Shown here piece after piece: positions 1 through 12,300 of a stretch of 64,000 nt of DNA. The position numbers were made by a program, and so were the translations under genes. Positions within the stretch are counted from its first letter, which is position 1. Each line of letters opens with the position of its first letter. This stretch comes from Dromaius novaehollandiae (taxonomy: Eukaryota > Chordata > Aves > Casuariiformes > Dromaiidae). The DNA lies in assembly GCF_036370855.1 (NCBI RefSeq), contig NC_088103.1, positions 12,401,404-12,465,403 of the forward strand, written 5' to 3'. The notes under the pieces were generated by a model. The model saw only the letters and a list, made by a program, of their open reading frames with translations. It was not told where the DNA came from and ran no database searches.

Positions 1-1048
1 AAATAAGCATGTTCAAAATACAAATGTTATTTGTTTCCCATTTTTCACATGATGTGGAATAAAACAAAGAGGAAAAAAATGCACTGATGTAGGCCGATGC
101 ATTTAACATCTGGCAAGAGGGGGAAATAGACTTCCACAATATAACAGTACCTTCAGGAACCTCCTGTTCAGAGTTTTGTCTCTGCTTTATGAATACAACT
201 TTATAACATGCTATTTCACATTAAATTTCACTTCTTATAATAAAAAACTGAAGTCAACAGTAACAAAAACTGGTCTTTACTATTTCCAGCTGATGCGATT
301 ATCCTTTGAAGAGGTATAATTAGTCACTATGGTTATAAATGTTAATGGAATGGAAGGTATTAATATTATTCAGAAAAAACTTTTATCAGCTCTGTTCTAC
401 TGCTCACAAAAATGAAGTATGATAAAAAATGATGAATAAACAATAATCACAAGATAAAAGTTTACAGCTTATTCTGTATGTTGGTTGTCAAACTTCAGCC
501 CCAGAGGTTAAGTAAATGCATACACAGCCCACCACTATGCAACATCATCCAAATGCTGTTCTGATTGTCAATTAATTTTGATCTCTTGGAGACTATTTGT
601 AAAGCACACACAGACGGATACACCCATACACAATACAAATTTCAATAACCATCTAGGCACAGCAATCTGTGTATACATATATACATGTATGTGTGCATGT
701 ATGTATATGCTCACGCACTTGCATGGGTACCTGTTAATTTGCAAAATTATTATCTGAATGTGAAACTAGCTCAAAATGCAGGGGCCTTCCTCAGCCTTTT
801 CTCATCAGATGCATTAAATAATGGGCCAAAATCAAAATGATGCAAATATTCTTCAAAAAGCCTGAGTAAACATCCTGGTGAAAGAAGAGTTCATAACAGA
901 CATTTAATAAGTTTCTTTTTAATAAAAAACATTGTACCGACCATCAAGAACCGCAACATTCATGATGCATCTATTCCAACATAAATATATTAATTGTTAA
1001 CCAAACTTTTTTCCTACAGCTGAAATTTCCAGTTATTGTGGGAAAATT

Positions 1049-1083
1049 CTTCTCTCTCTCTATTTTATTTATATATATATATA

Positions 1084-1123
<40 letters not shown>
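1049..1123. repeat. Compound microsatellite (TC)n-(TA)n-(GA)n
   Basis: A short TC run (1051-1060), an AT-rich centre with an uninterrupted TA run (about 1070-1086) and a long GA run (1087-1123). The TC and GA arms are complementary, so the whole can fold into a hairpin. Confidence 0.95.
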
Positions 1124-1127
<4 letters not shown>

Positions 1128-3047
1128 TAATGTTTGATAATTTCTAGTTACAGAGGCACAGCTAGAACTCAGCAACCTTTGACTAAGTACTCATCCCCTC
1201 CTTCAAGTACATTTTTCCCTCTCTCAAAAACCTGACATTTTTCCAATACAGTATTGTTTTTAACTTTACATATCTTTTCACATATAGCTGGATCAAAAAA
1301 CTACTTCCTCCCACAATAAAATGTATTTATTCTCCTTTCAGATCTCCTGCTCAGTTTGACTAGGTTTCTTATGCTAGACATACTAAGGACACAGACATAC
1401 TAACCTGTAAAAATCTTTGGTCTCTTCATACTGTGAGGTATACCATAATTTAAAGCCAAAAGACCCTCTTAAGAAGATTAGCATTTACAGAGTGCTCTTA
1501 ATTTTCACAATTACAGCTTGCCTGAATATATAAAGTCACCTAAAGTTAAAATTATACCTATCACTAAAACTGCAACATCATAGCTTAATCTGAAGTTAAC
1601 AATTATATTTTGTAAAATAAATTAATTGAATACTTCATTATTTTAAGAAGTCATAAAAATGTCCAAACATCCAAAGTGTGGTTTTAAGCCATAAGTTAAC
1701 GCACAGATTTGTCACCTCTTTTTTCCACAAGCTTTGATCAATTTTTTCTATCTTGTCAATTTGCCTCCAAATAAAACTGTTCAGCATGCTGAAAATGGCA
1801 TTATACATGAACTGCTCTGACATTCCCACTCTGGTATCAGGACACATCAGGACTCTGCCCTTCAACTGCTACAGCATCTTCTCAGCAGAGGCTTTATTTT
1901 TCACCACAGAGGTCTTTGGAAACTTAAGTATTTTCTTCTGACTGGTTTACCTGTCAAACAGATGAGAAATAAATATTAAAAAACAGTTTATATGTCTTAT
2001 TTTTTCCTGTCCAATTGTATAGGCTAACAAAATCTGGAAGGTTAAATTCACTGATTTAATGATTTTAGCAAAATGAATTCTAAAAAAAGCACAGAAATGA
2101 TTCCTTCTCACCCTTCAACTGATTACAGGATTACTAAGTATTAGACTACTGTAAGCATAAAAGGTTTGTAATATGATTAAACTGACAAAGAAACGTACAG
2201 TAATTATTAGACAATTAACAAGCTAGCCTGTAAAGACAGATATGCACTCTTTTATACCTATACTAAGCGTACTTCTAAGTTAACATTTTTGCTATTACAG
2301 GAAATCCTTTTTATATTTTTTTTAGCTAATACTTTATGAAGCCATTTCCAAAATTCCTAGACATAATTCACACTTTATCATGAGCTGAGTAAGTTTCAAT
2401 TTTCTTACACTGAAGTCTGTAATACTATATAAGTTAAGGTTTTGATTTCCTCCTACTATAATTTACACAAACAATGGAAACTGGCTTCCAGTCTTTGCAC
2501 CGCTAAGCCACAGCATAACAACAGTCTGAAACTAAAACTTAAAGACATAATGTATGACTTTAAACCATCCCAGCTACACCATTTGAAGCCTACATTTATT
2601 GCCTGGATAAACAAACAAAACTTTTCCCATTTCAAGTTTTACTTACTGCGTACCTGCAACAAAAAAACACTTCAAATGGTTCTAACCCAGGGGATTAATA
2701 AGGGGTAAAACACTTCCTCAAATATGTATTACCTTTAAACTCTATTTCACTATGAAACATGACAAAGAAAAAGGCACAATCTAATACATGAAACATTTTA
2801 AGTTGTCTTACTGTAAAAGTGTAAAGCATGTTATTGAATCTATTGTTCCCAATTATTCTAGATTGCCTTTTTAGAATTTGTTTCTTCTTCAGCAAACAAA
2901 ACAGTGTTGGCTTACATGTAATTTCATAAACACAGCTGAAAAATTATAGCCTTTTGGTCTTTAAGGAGCCAAACAACTTATAAAGGAATAAATTTAATTC
3001 TCCACTTAGTGCAAGACAAAGACTGCTTAAGAAATTTCATGCTCAGG

Positions 3048-3053
3048 TTTATT
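3048..3053 (-). terminator. Candidate polyadenylation signal for SLC22A15-like
   Basis: AATAAA on the minus strand, 87 bases past the stop codon, followed about 30 bases on by a T/GT-rich stretch (GTCTTTGTCTTG). It is the first canonical hexamer after the stop. Other hexamers exist further out (2595-2600, 1325-1330), so the 3' UTR may be longer. Confidence 0.4.
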
Positions 3054-3139
3054 CATGCACAAACTAAGCATTATGCTTATAGTATAGTATATATGCTAAT
3101 ATCATAGCTTGCATAAGATATAGGGAAAATAATGCAAAG

Positions 3140-3337
3140 CTAGAGTAAAAAAAAAAAAAAAAAAAAAAAACACTCTGCCTTTTTGTTTCTCAACACTTGG
3201 TATTTGGGAATCTGAAGATCTTCAATGCTCTCTGCAATTGGCTTATTTAGTGTTTCTGGTAGAAGGAGAGTCAAGAATCCAGCTGACAGTCCACTGATTC
3301 CAAACACCACGAATGGTACAAAGGGACCAAGAGATTT
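3140..3337 (-). CDS. SLC22A15-like exon 11 (last coding exon, poly-T end)
   Basis: The exon starts at a TTTCAG acceptor and encodes [20 protein letters not shown], the last helix, [20 protein letters not shown] and a short tail to KKAEC. The frame then enters a run of 24 T (3147-3170 on the plus strand), giving seven Phe, two Leu and a TAG stop at 3140-3142. The usual acidic tail is missing. The true C-terminus depends on the exact run length, so the last nine residues are uncertain. Confidence 0.82.
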   Translation of the reverse strand, partial: KSLGPFVPFVVFGISGLSAGFLTLLLPETLNKPIAESIEDLQIPKYQVLRNKKAECFFFFFFFLL

Positions 3338-6300
3338 CTGAAATTAAAAATCCATAGTAAAAACCCAACATTATTTCCTGCTCTGTAAAATATATAATCC
3401 ATATGAACTAGTCAAAACCACATTAATACAATTATCCATGTATTTGTAAAATTACACATGAAGAAATACAATGTCATTTCCAAGGAACAGCTTCTTATGA
3501 AAATCATCTTTTTAGCGTGCATGCCTAGAAGTACTCGGATACAGAGCAAACCTTAGCAACACAGAACGCATTATACGACAATCATTTCACTAACAGATTA
3601 ACACAATACAGAATGTTAGATTCTTTCTGAAAAGAAAATAGCTATTTTTAAACATCTAGTTCATTAATTCTTGCAACTGACTGAACACAATTTAATTTTT
3701 CATTAAAAGACAGATTTTAAGGGTTGTAAACATACCAAAAATCAGCAAAACGTTTTGAGAATTTAAGAAATTGAGTTGTAAAGTAAAATTATTAAGACAA
3801 TCTTACCATAGATGGCACAAATGGAGCCAAAATGCCTCCAAATCTGCAAGACATGGAACAGACACCCAAGCCAGCATTTCTGTTTCAAACAAAGGATGAA
3901 AGATTTGCGGTTTTAGAGTATGTAGATAATTATAACACGCATGAACATGCAGTGGCACTGTCAAAATTAACAACCTATACTTTAGTTCTTAATAGGATTT
4001 AAAAAAAAAAATGAAGACCTCCAGCAGTTACTCCAAGATCTATTACAACAAGCTACTAAAAAGCATACTGCACCCTTTCAAACCTTCTGTTATTCAGTCC
4101 TCCTCTAAAGTTTGAAAAGATAGGTTTGCCAGCCTGCCACGTAGGGCAAACATAATCAGGCATTCCCGTGGTGGAGGGGGAATGATTTTGAAAGTTGGCA
4201 GGATCTTTGGAGAGAAGAACCCGCTCAGTATTCGCAGCTCAGGTCCTCAGCAGCAACCTCTCTTCTCCTACCTCAAGTTACACAGATGAAAAATCAGTGC
4301 CTACTTCCAAACAGAAAACAGCCATTTGCCAGTGTGAGGTCTGAAACATCTAGACAGATGTGTCACTAAGTGGGCTGGCTGAATTCTGTGCTCCCTTCAG
4401 TTTTCAGACAAATTTAAAACAATCTAATCTAGACTAAATGACAATCAAAGCATGGGTTAAAACAGCAGGATCCTCTTCAAAGGTACAACACCCCCCCACA
4501 CACACAAAAAACCTCCAAGTCTTTAACTTCCTGATCAAACGCAAGAAGCCTTCCCATCTCTGTGTCACTCCTAATAAATGGTATTTAGCAGACACTTCAA
4601 AGACTAACACTAGCACCAGTTGTGAGCAAGAGACTAACAGTAAGAACCTCACAATGTCCGTTCCCTTCCCAAAAATCTCTCAGTTGCTTCCTCTAATTGA
4701 TCACTCCCAGTCACACCATTGAGCTGAGCTTCCTCCTGCTCACCCCCATTTCCTTCCTCTCACCTGAACACTGAAGGACAGCAACAGCATTAAACAAGAC
4801 AAGCACAGAAGTGACCTGGGTCACTGGTATACCAAAAACACCCACGTCCACATCCCTTCCTAACAGCCTTTTGCATAGGTTAAATGAAACAGATGATGGA
4901 AGGACCCAATAAGAACTCAGCAACTTTGGTGTAAAAGCAAAAAGACAAAGCAACCTATTTTCTCTTAGAAAAAGCAAATAGCCATCCACATGTCCTCAGC
5001 TGAAGCAGCATCAACCCAAACCCCGTAAGACTCATCCTAATGAGGAGTGGGACAAAAGGAGATTATACATGCAATATATTTTGTTTCGATTCCTTGCAAA
5101 ATGAAAGCAGTCTTTAAAAGAAATACTTAGGATCTAACTAATCCAGAATCCAGCAGAATTTGGGTTTTTTGGAACAATGTCATGGTAACTGAGCAGAAGA
5201 AAATGCATTAATGCTCCAGAATGATTAGGAAGCATTTATGAAGTGCTGCACCGCACAACAGCTCACTACGGCCTCTTCTACCTTAGTATCTCGTTTTATC
5301 ATGCTCATGCTGGAAGACCTACCGAACCGCACTCCACAACCACGCTCATACCACACAGAGCACAGGGCTGCACAAATGTAAACCAAAATAGCTCTAGATC
5401 CAAGGTAATCACATCAGCACAATGCTTTGCTCAAGCCAATTAGCCTTGCTGCAGCTGTCTGGCTAATTACAGCACACTGCTCAGCACCTCTCTGGCTGCA
5501 CTGCTTGTGGAGCAGGGCCCAGCTGGAGTGGTTCAGCACCGCAAGGACCCAAAAGCCTGCCTGCTGTTACCATTGGGAGCTCTAAAACAGTGCTATGCTC
5601 ACTAAGCACTGCAACACAAAAAATTCCGGAGAGTTTCTTCTGGAGAAAGCCACAGATTAAAACAGCAAGTATTTTTAAACATTACAAACATATCTATCAC
5701 CATTGGCAAAAAAGTGAAAACACAGAATTTTCACACCATTGTGAAAATGTGTTTTCAGATGCTTAGTCCAGTGGCCTCAACCCAATTCTACCAATCACAT
5801 AAGGATACCCTCTGTATTTTGCAACCTTTTTCTCATGGTGGGGGGGAAACCAGAGAGTTTCTTTTCCATCTATATGACCAGACCTATGATTACCTTTTGT
5901 TCCCAAACACTACAAAATAAACTTCCTTTCTGTTTAAAATTCAAAAATAATGTTTTCTATTTTTGAACTTTTCATACTCCAGCAGGTATTTTAGAGACAT
6001 GTCAAGATAGGGGGAAAAAAAATCCCAACCCACGTATATGCACCCATTTCTAGCACCTTCCCATTTCTAGCATGAGATGTATTTGCCATTCCTCAATGTA
6101 CCAATTAGCATGATAGATAGGCAAGCATATTCCTCATTTGTAAAGTAATAAGTAGGTTTAAACAAGAAATGCTATTACTGAAGGCAATTTCTTGCAAAAT
6201 TTCCTATTGGGGGAAAAAAAAGAAAAGAAAACAGGGAAAAAAAGACTTCTCCCTTCTCCTCTCCAGTGTCTTTGAAACGCTCCATTTCTAATCGCATGGC

Positions 6301-9300
6301 ATGATGAAGCTCCACTGTCACAGGAATGCCAAAATCATTACAAAGCTTTGCAAAGACCACCAGATGGTGCTAATGCTTTGTATTACACTAACCACTTGCC
6401 ATCGCTGTTTTTGTTGCATAAACTATAATATTTGCAATTAATTAAAATACCAGACAGATATCAAGCACATTTTTAATATGTATAATTTGTCATGTGTGAG
6501 GATTTTTCATACGGTATCTCCAACATAATAGCTTACTAAATTATTCAACAAGAGGTGTCTAATAAAGCTGTAAAAACAGTTTAGGAAATTAGCACTATTC
6601 CCCACTAGTACTCTGTATCTTTGACACATCTCTCAGTTAATTCTGTGCCAGAATATCAGTGGAGACTCAAATGCAGCAGCACTTTGATTAACTTTTTTTT
6701 TGGGGGGTCCCTAATCACAAACACCTAATTTCAAACACAGAGGCACTACTGTAATTCCTGCTAGGTCTGAGCTGTCACATATTTGGCACCAAACAGCAAC
6801 AGGACTTAGGAAGACAAAAGTAGCATGAATCATGAGAACAAAGCAAAACAAGCAAAAGCCTAGAAATTAAGACTTTTCACTCTATGTTTAATTCTCTCTA
6901 TTCTCAACTCCAGAAGAGCAGAGGGGACAGGATTCAAAGGACACATACATGCTAAAAAACCTAGCTCTCAGTAAATAAAGTTTAACTGGGGAAAACAAAA
7001 ACCCCAAAATCCAGTTTCAGTCAGCATGTTTGGGACTTGCATACTAAACTTAAACCTTTGCTGAGAATCACAAGCTCAGTACCTAGTAACAGGCAAGGCA
7101 CTTCCATTCTCTGAAGTTTTACTGCATAAAACAGAAACTGAAAAAACTGAGTTCACAGTCTAGCTTTTTTGCCTCCATAACATATGGAAAAGTCATGAAC
7201 CTCAATAAAAAATCCCAACCGAAGAAGCCACCTCCTCCTGAACAAGTATTTTGAGTACCCTTCAGAAAAGGGTGTGGAGCTAAGATGGGAAGTGAAGGGA
7301 ACAAGACTGTGTGGTACTTTATTTTCCTAACTTAGGTTTACTTTGGGACAGCAAGAGAGCAACCTTGCAAAGAGTTGATTAGAACTATGAAATAAAGTCA
7401 AGTTTTAGCCCACTTGTTCATGGATTAAATGCTGTCAAGTGAGTCACTGCCATATGGTAACTCTTAAATGAGCTGTATTATGAATATTTAAATGAATTAC
7501 AAAGATATGTAAAAGTACTTATTTTTCAAGAAGCAATAAACAGTAATTATATGGGAGATTCAAGTATATGGAAGCACTGCAAATAGTCTTTACTGAATAT
7601 TCTATATTTATAATTAAGTTAGCATACACTTTCATTGCAGCATTATGTTTGGGTTTGTACCCAGTAATTTTACTTCCAAAATCAATAGCAGAAACAAAAA
7701 ATACTGCACTTAGCATCGTAGTGCAAGAAGGTTGTTTTTTATATTTTTATTCTGAATTTAGACCTAGTGAAAGCTGCCACAAACAGCCCCGGAGAGCGAA
7801 TCAATGCAAAACATGTGACTAACATAAGAAGCAATTTCAAGCCCTGGCAAACTGCACATCATCTGCTTTGATTACACACAAAAAACACCCCTCATACTGG
7901 TACTGGTATTTCAGGTAAAAATAAAGGTAAGTATTAAAGCACACCAGCCATCAGTACCACCATGTGTGAAAAGGACAAGCCTTGCTAAGTTACCTCAGTA
8001 CTGTTGGGTAGAGTTCAGAAGTATAAATGTACACGATGTTGAAAGCAGCGCTGACCATCATTTTTCCACACAAAGCTAACAAAGTGGGGCTGAAGAGCAA
8101 ACCTTTCAGGAAAGACAAAATGAACTGTAAGCATAAATAGTCTATTTTCTTACTCTTTTTATACAAAGTTGAAAACATTGATATCATCCAGTCCTTTTTA
8201 AGGGACTACCACACAAAAACAATATTTAGTCTATGTTTTTTCAACTACAAGAATTAACCACGAACATCATCTCATGTTTCTTGTCAAACATCCTAAAACT
8301 AATGTAAAGAAGGAATACATTAGATAGTTATATTTAGGACCAAGAAAATTTTCCACTTCTTTTCAGAAAATCTAAGATTATCACAGTTCTAGAAGGCAGG
8401 GCTAAGGCTTACAGCTCCATAGTCAGAAAAATCCTACAAGGTAATTGCATTTTTTTGGTCAAGAACAAACAAGCAATAAAACCTTCTAGGCTAAGTTATT
8501 AAATTAAAACCATACAAATTGATTCATGTCTAAAGCTTATTTGCTCTCCAGAGACACCCTTTTGAAACTTAAAATGCAGCAGTTCTGTAAATGAGAAGAA
8601 CAAATGCTAATGCAGAGCCCAGTCTGTTAACAGACAATCTTTCGTTTGACTAAACAGGAGTGTAGCTCTTTCAGAGTCCCAAAGAAATATGTTCTTGTCC
8701 TCAACACTGAGTCCAGAGTAAGTTTTGGTTTGGATCAAATGAAGCTGATTAAATAATGGAAAATCTGATTGCTTCTCAATTGTTTTTGTTTTAATGTCGC
8801 CCTTGAATGTTTTCAACTCCATTCATCTGATCAAGTCAGATCCTATCTCAACAGAAGAAATTTCATTTGTACATAAACTAAAATCCAGAAACTTGATTTT
8901 AAGTGTGATAGATTTCTGCAGTATTTCTGTAATTCATGCAAAATGGATACAGTCTGTTCATCCCAGCTCTCCTTTCGCTGGGTAAGAGTTGCCAGCCGCA
9001 AAGGTGTGAACCCAGACCTCAGTTCTACTGGGACACCCCTTTTCTTTCATCACCCAAGCATGAAGCAATGAAGACAAGATTTGTAAATCTCAAGTGCACC
9101 TTAAAACTCATATACTGCTTCCCTCTCAGGAAGGCCTAAGTTGAATGCTGAATATCCATACATTAGAAATTTAGTATTACTGCACTTGGGAAGTTCTGCT
9201 CTCACTGTCAAAACAGAAGAAAGAGTCTGTCTAGACAGAGAAATTAGCACTCAGAAGCTAGGGAGTGAATTTAAAGTGCACTTTCATCTCTGCATTCCCT

Positions 9301-12300
9301 CCCTCAGGGGACACTAATGGCTGTCCGCATCGGGAATTAATGCAGGATTAGAAGCACACTAGAAATTCACTGCACATCAACTCCTTGTGTAAGCTAGAAG
9401 ACATACTTGTTATATTTTCCTGAGTCTTGGAATGTATTCTCAGCAGCTCTTGCACAATATTCCATGATTTTCTTTTCATATGTAAAATTAATACCATAAA
9501 GCAGGAACGCACATTCTCCTACGCCGATTCTGGTAACAATTTATAGGTCATTCCCTGTGTCCAGCAAAACATGTCCGTGCAGAATCTTTAGTACTTCTGT
9601 TATATTTTTGCCTAAGATCCTTTCGCCTGAAGGTCTAGTAGCAACAGCATGCACAGAATTGTGTCTGAAACAGTATACACAGAGGCAACTGCTTCAAACT
9701 TTGGTGAAGAAGAAAGCTGCAAGTTCTTACTAAATGCAAGTATTTAAGTTCAGTTTTTAAGGGAAATTCTTCCATTAACCGATCTTCAGAATTTAGGGAA
9801 GTAAAACAGGGGAAAAAAAAAAAAGGTAGTAAGTGTTGCTGATGTTGAGGAGCTGCTATAACAAGAGTTACTCTGCGATTAAGTATTGATGTCAATGTCA
9901 TTAAGAGTCTCATTTGCAATGTCATCATGTAGATTAGCATTTTGGTTGTCATCTTTAAGAGAAAACATTCATTTAAACAGCACTTTTGAAACACAAGAGA
10001 CTTTAGATTTACTTCAGAAAATATCCAGCCAAGAAAGTGCAGCTCTCCACTTTTCTGTTACATAAAAAGGAGTATCTGACATCAACAAATGCAGAGACAA
10101 AACTCACTTAAAGAACTACAAGTTTTCTTCATTCTGCATACACACCATGTCCCTTCCATGGAAGGCAAATCAATGAAAGTCAAAAAATAAGTTAAGATTA
10201 CCATGTTTAGTACAACCACGTAAACCTAAATAAGAGTTAGAATCTAGTTATCCCTAGGCTAGAGCTGCCATTTGTTTGCTATTGTATAAAACAGACACAA
10301 AAGAAGAAAGATATTTTCAGGCTTATAGCAGTTTTTGAAAGAAAAGAATATTACAGCTTAATTTCCCAGCCATTGCCACTCTCCGTCAGCATCTTCCAGT
10401 CTGATATTCATATAAATTAATTCATCAGTTCTCAGCAATAAAAAGGGAGCTGAGGGGGTTTATCACTTTTTCTTTAACCATTCAAAGATTTTAGTCTCAA
10501 ATTCAGAAGACATCTTTAATAACTGAAATGTTCTAACTTGGCTTATTCCACAGGTGAGATGACCTGGATCAGACTCTCATTAGCAAATTAACTGAGTTAC
10601 TTAGAAACCAAGTCATGTGAAGCTTAAGAACACGAGGTGGAAGTGCCCAGTATCTCATTAAAATCTTAAATCCATTGTAATAAAATCAAGGATCTTGTCA
10701 ATCACTCTAAAGAACACAGACTGGGACAAATATAAGAAGCATTCTCCTTAGTAATATGAGGGTCAGATCAGAGATGCAACAATCCCCATTTCATTTAGGG
10801 AATTGGCTCATCTTCGTCATACTCAGAGATGAATTTCTTCCAACTTAACTGACACACATCATTCTGGGCCAAGAACCAGCTTTATTCTTACCACAGAGGA
10901 AAGACAGACATTTTAACTGGGTTGAAGTCAACTCAACTGAAAAAGGCAGAAAATTATCTGAAATTTAGCAACTCCTCAAGAATTATTATCCTATACTGAT
11001 CAGTCATCACTGCTTTTATTTTGTACTTTTTTTTAAATGAAAAGTCCAAAGAGTAAACTTGCTGGAACAAAAGAAGAAACAGTTTCAGTAAAAGGAACAA
11101 CAAAGTGTCTGAGGAGTTGAATTAACATAAGCATGGCAAATAGGATTACAGGATATTTTCTCTCCTGCTGTTTTTCTTCCTGAGACTTTTTTGAGACCAA
11201 TTTGAATGGATGCCAGATAGCATTTATATCTCTTAGGGATAGACACAACCTATAGGAGCCTACCTTGTGATCACATCACTGTTGCTCTTGGGTCAAAAAA
11301 AAAAAAGTTAAGCCTAAAACATTTCTACTGATAAGATACTAAGAAAACACAAGTCAAGAGTGGCCACTTATATTTGTTAGTCTCGTGCAGACAAAATTTT
11401 TCAGTAGCTTAAATAAATATTAGTATAGAAAGCCTGTACTTGAAATGGAAAGAAGAGTGAAAATCCAAAAGAAATATAAACATTTGTGAAGGCCCCTAAA
11501 CAACCTTAAAAAAAGAAAAACAACCACATAAACACATTTTAGGGAGTCGTTGAGAAATTAGGGACTGACTATAAAAAAATAAATCTGTTGATCACTGTCA
11601 GTATGAATCGTCTTCAAAACTACATAATGCAGCAATACACAGGATGAAATTAAGAAAGGCAGCAAGCTTCTTGCTATTCCAACAGCTTCCATATTGTAAT
11701 TCTGACCTCCATTTCTAGTTTTTAAGTACAAAATAAAATAGTTCTTTAAAAGCTTTCTCAGTTTTTTGGTTATATTTTGTACTAAATGATGAATTATGCT
11801 CTAATTCAGGAAAACCGCAGTTCCCATTTCTGTAAATATTACATATTATCAAAACAAATGTAAAGCTTGGCATCTCAAACTGTCAAGATCCAGTTAAACT
11901 AACATCACACTGCACTGCAGCCTAGCTACAGACACTAGCATTTTAAGGTAAAGTGATTAATAGCAATATCACATCACGTCAGTACTTAAAATGGAACGTG
12001 ATAGGTTGGTCTGACCTTCTAAGAGCCAAGAGCTCAGAGTGAAACTTGTTCAATTATCAGGTCCTATTCAGGGCCAAATTATGCCCACAAGAAGTTTAAA
12101 GCAATACTGACAGGCCACTGGCTCCCTGACCAGCTATGGAAAAAGAGAGAGAGAAATAGAGAGAGGGGTACAAACTGATAGGCCTTAAGGCTCTGGCAGT
12201 CTCAGTCAAGAAGTAATGTTACTTCTTTTCGCTTTCTCAGCTTTTAATTAACAAATATGTACTTTGGCAGCAATACATACTTACCAGCATTTGTTGGTAA

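Larger units (their letters stand above)
1..3139. other. 3' flank of the SLC22A15-like gene
   Basis: AT-rich sequence with no recognised gene; open frames are short and lack homology. It holds the start of the SLC22A15-like 3' UTR at its upper end, a TG/TA-rich run near 671-710 and the TC/TA/GA microsatellite at 1049-1123. Confidence 0.5.

Noticed and set aside
9635-9994. A 119-residue minus-strand open frame in the transporter intron 8
   Set aside because: Low-complexity hydrophobic and Cys/Leu-rich reading with no match to the transporter or any family I know; not joined by splice sites.
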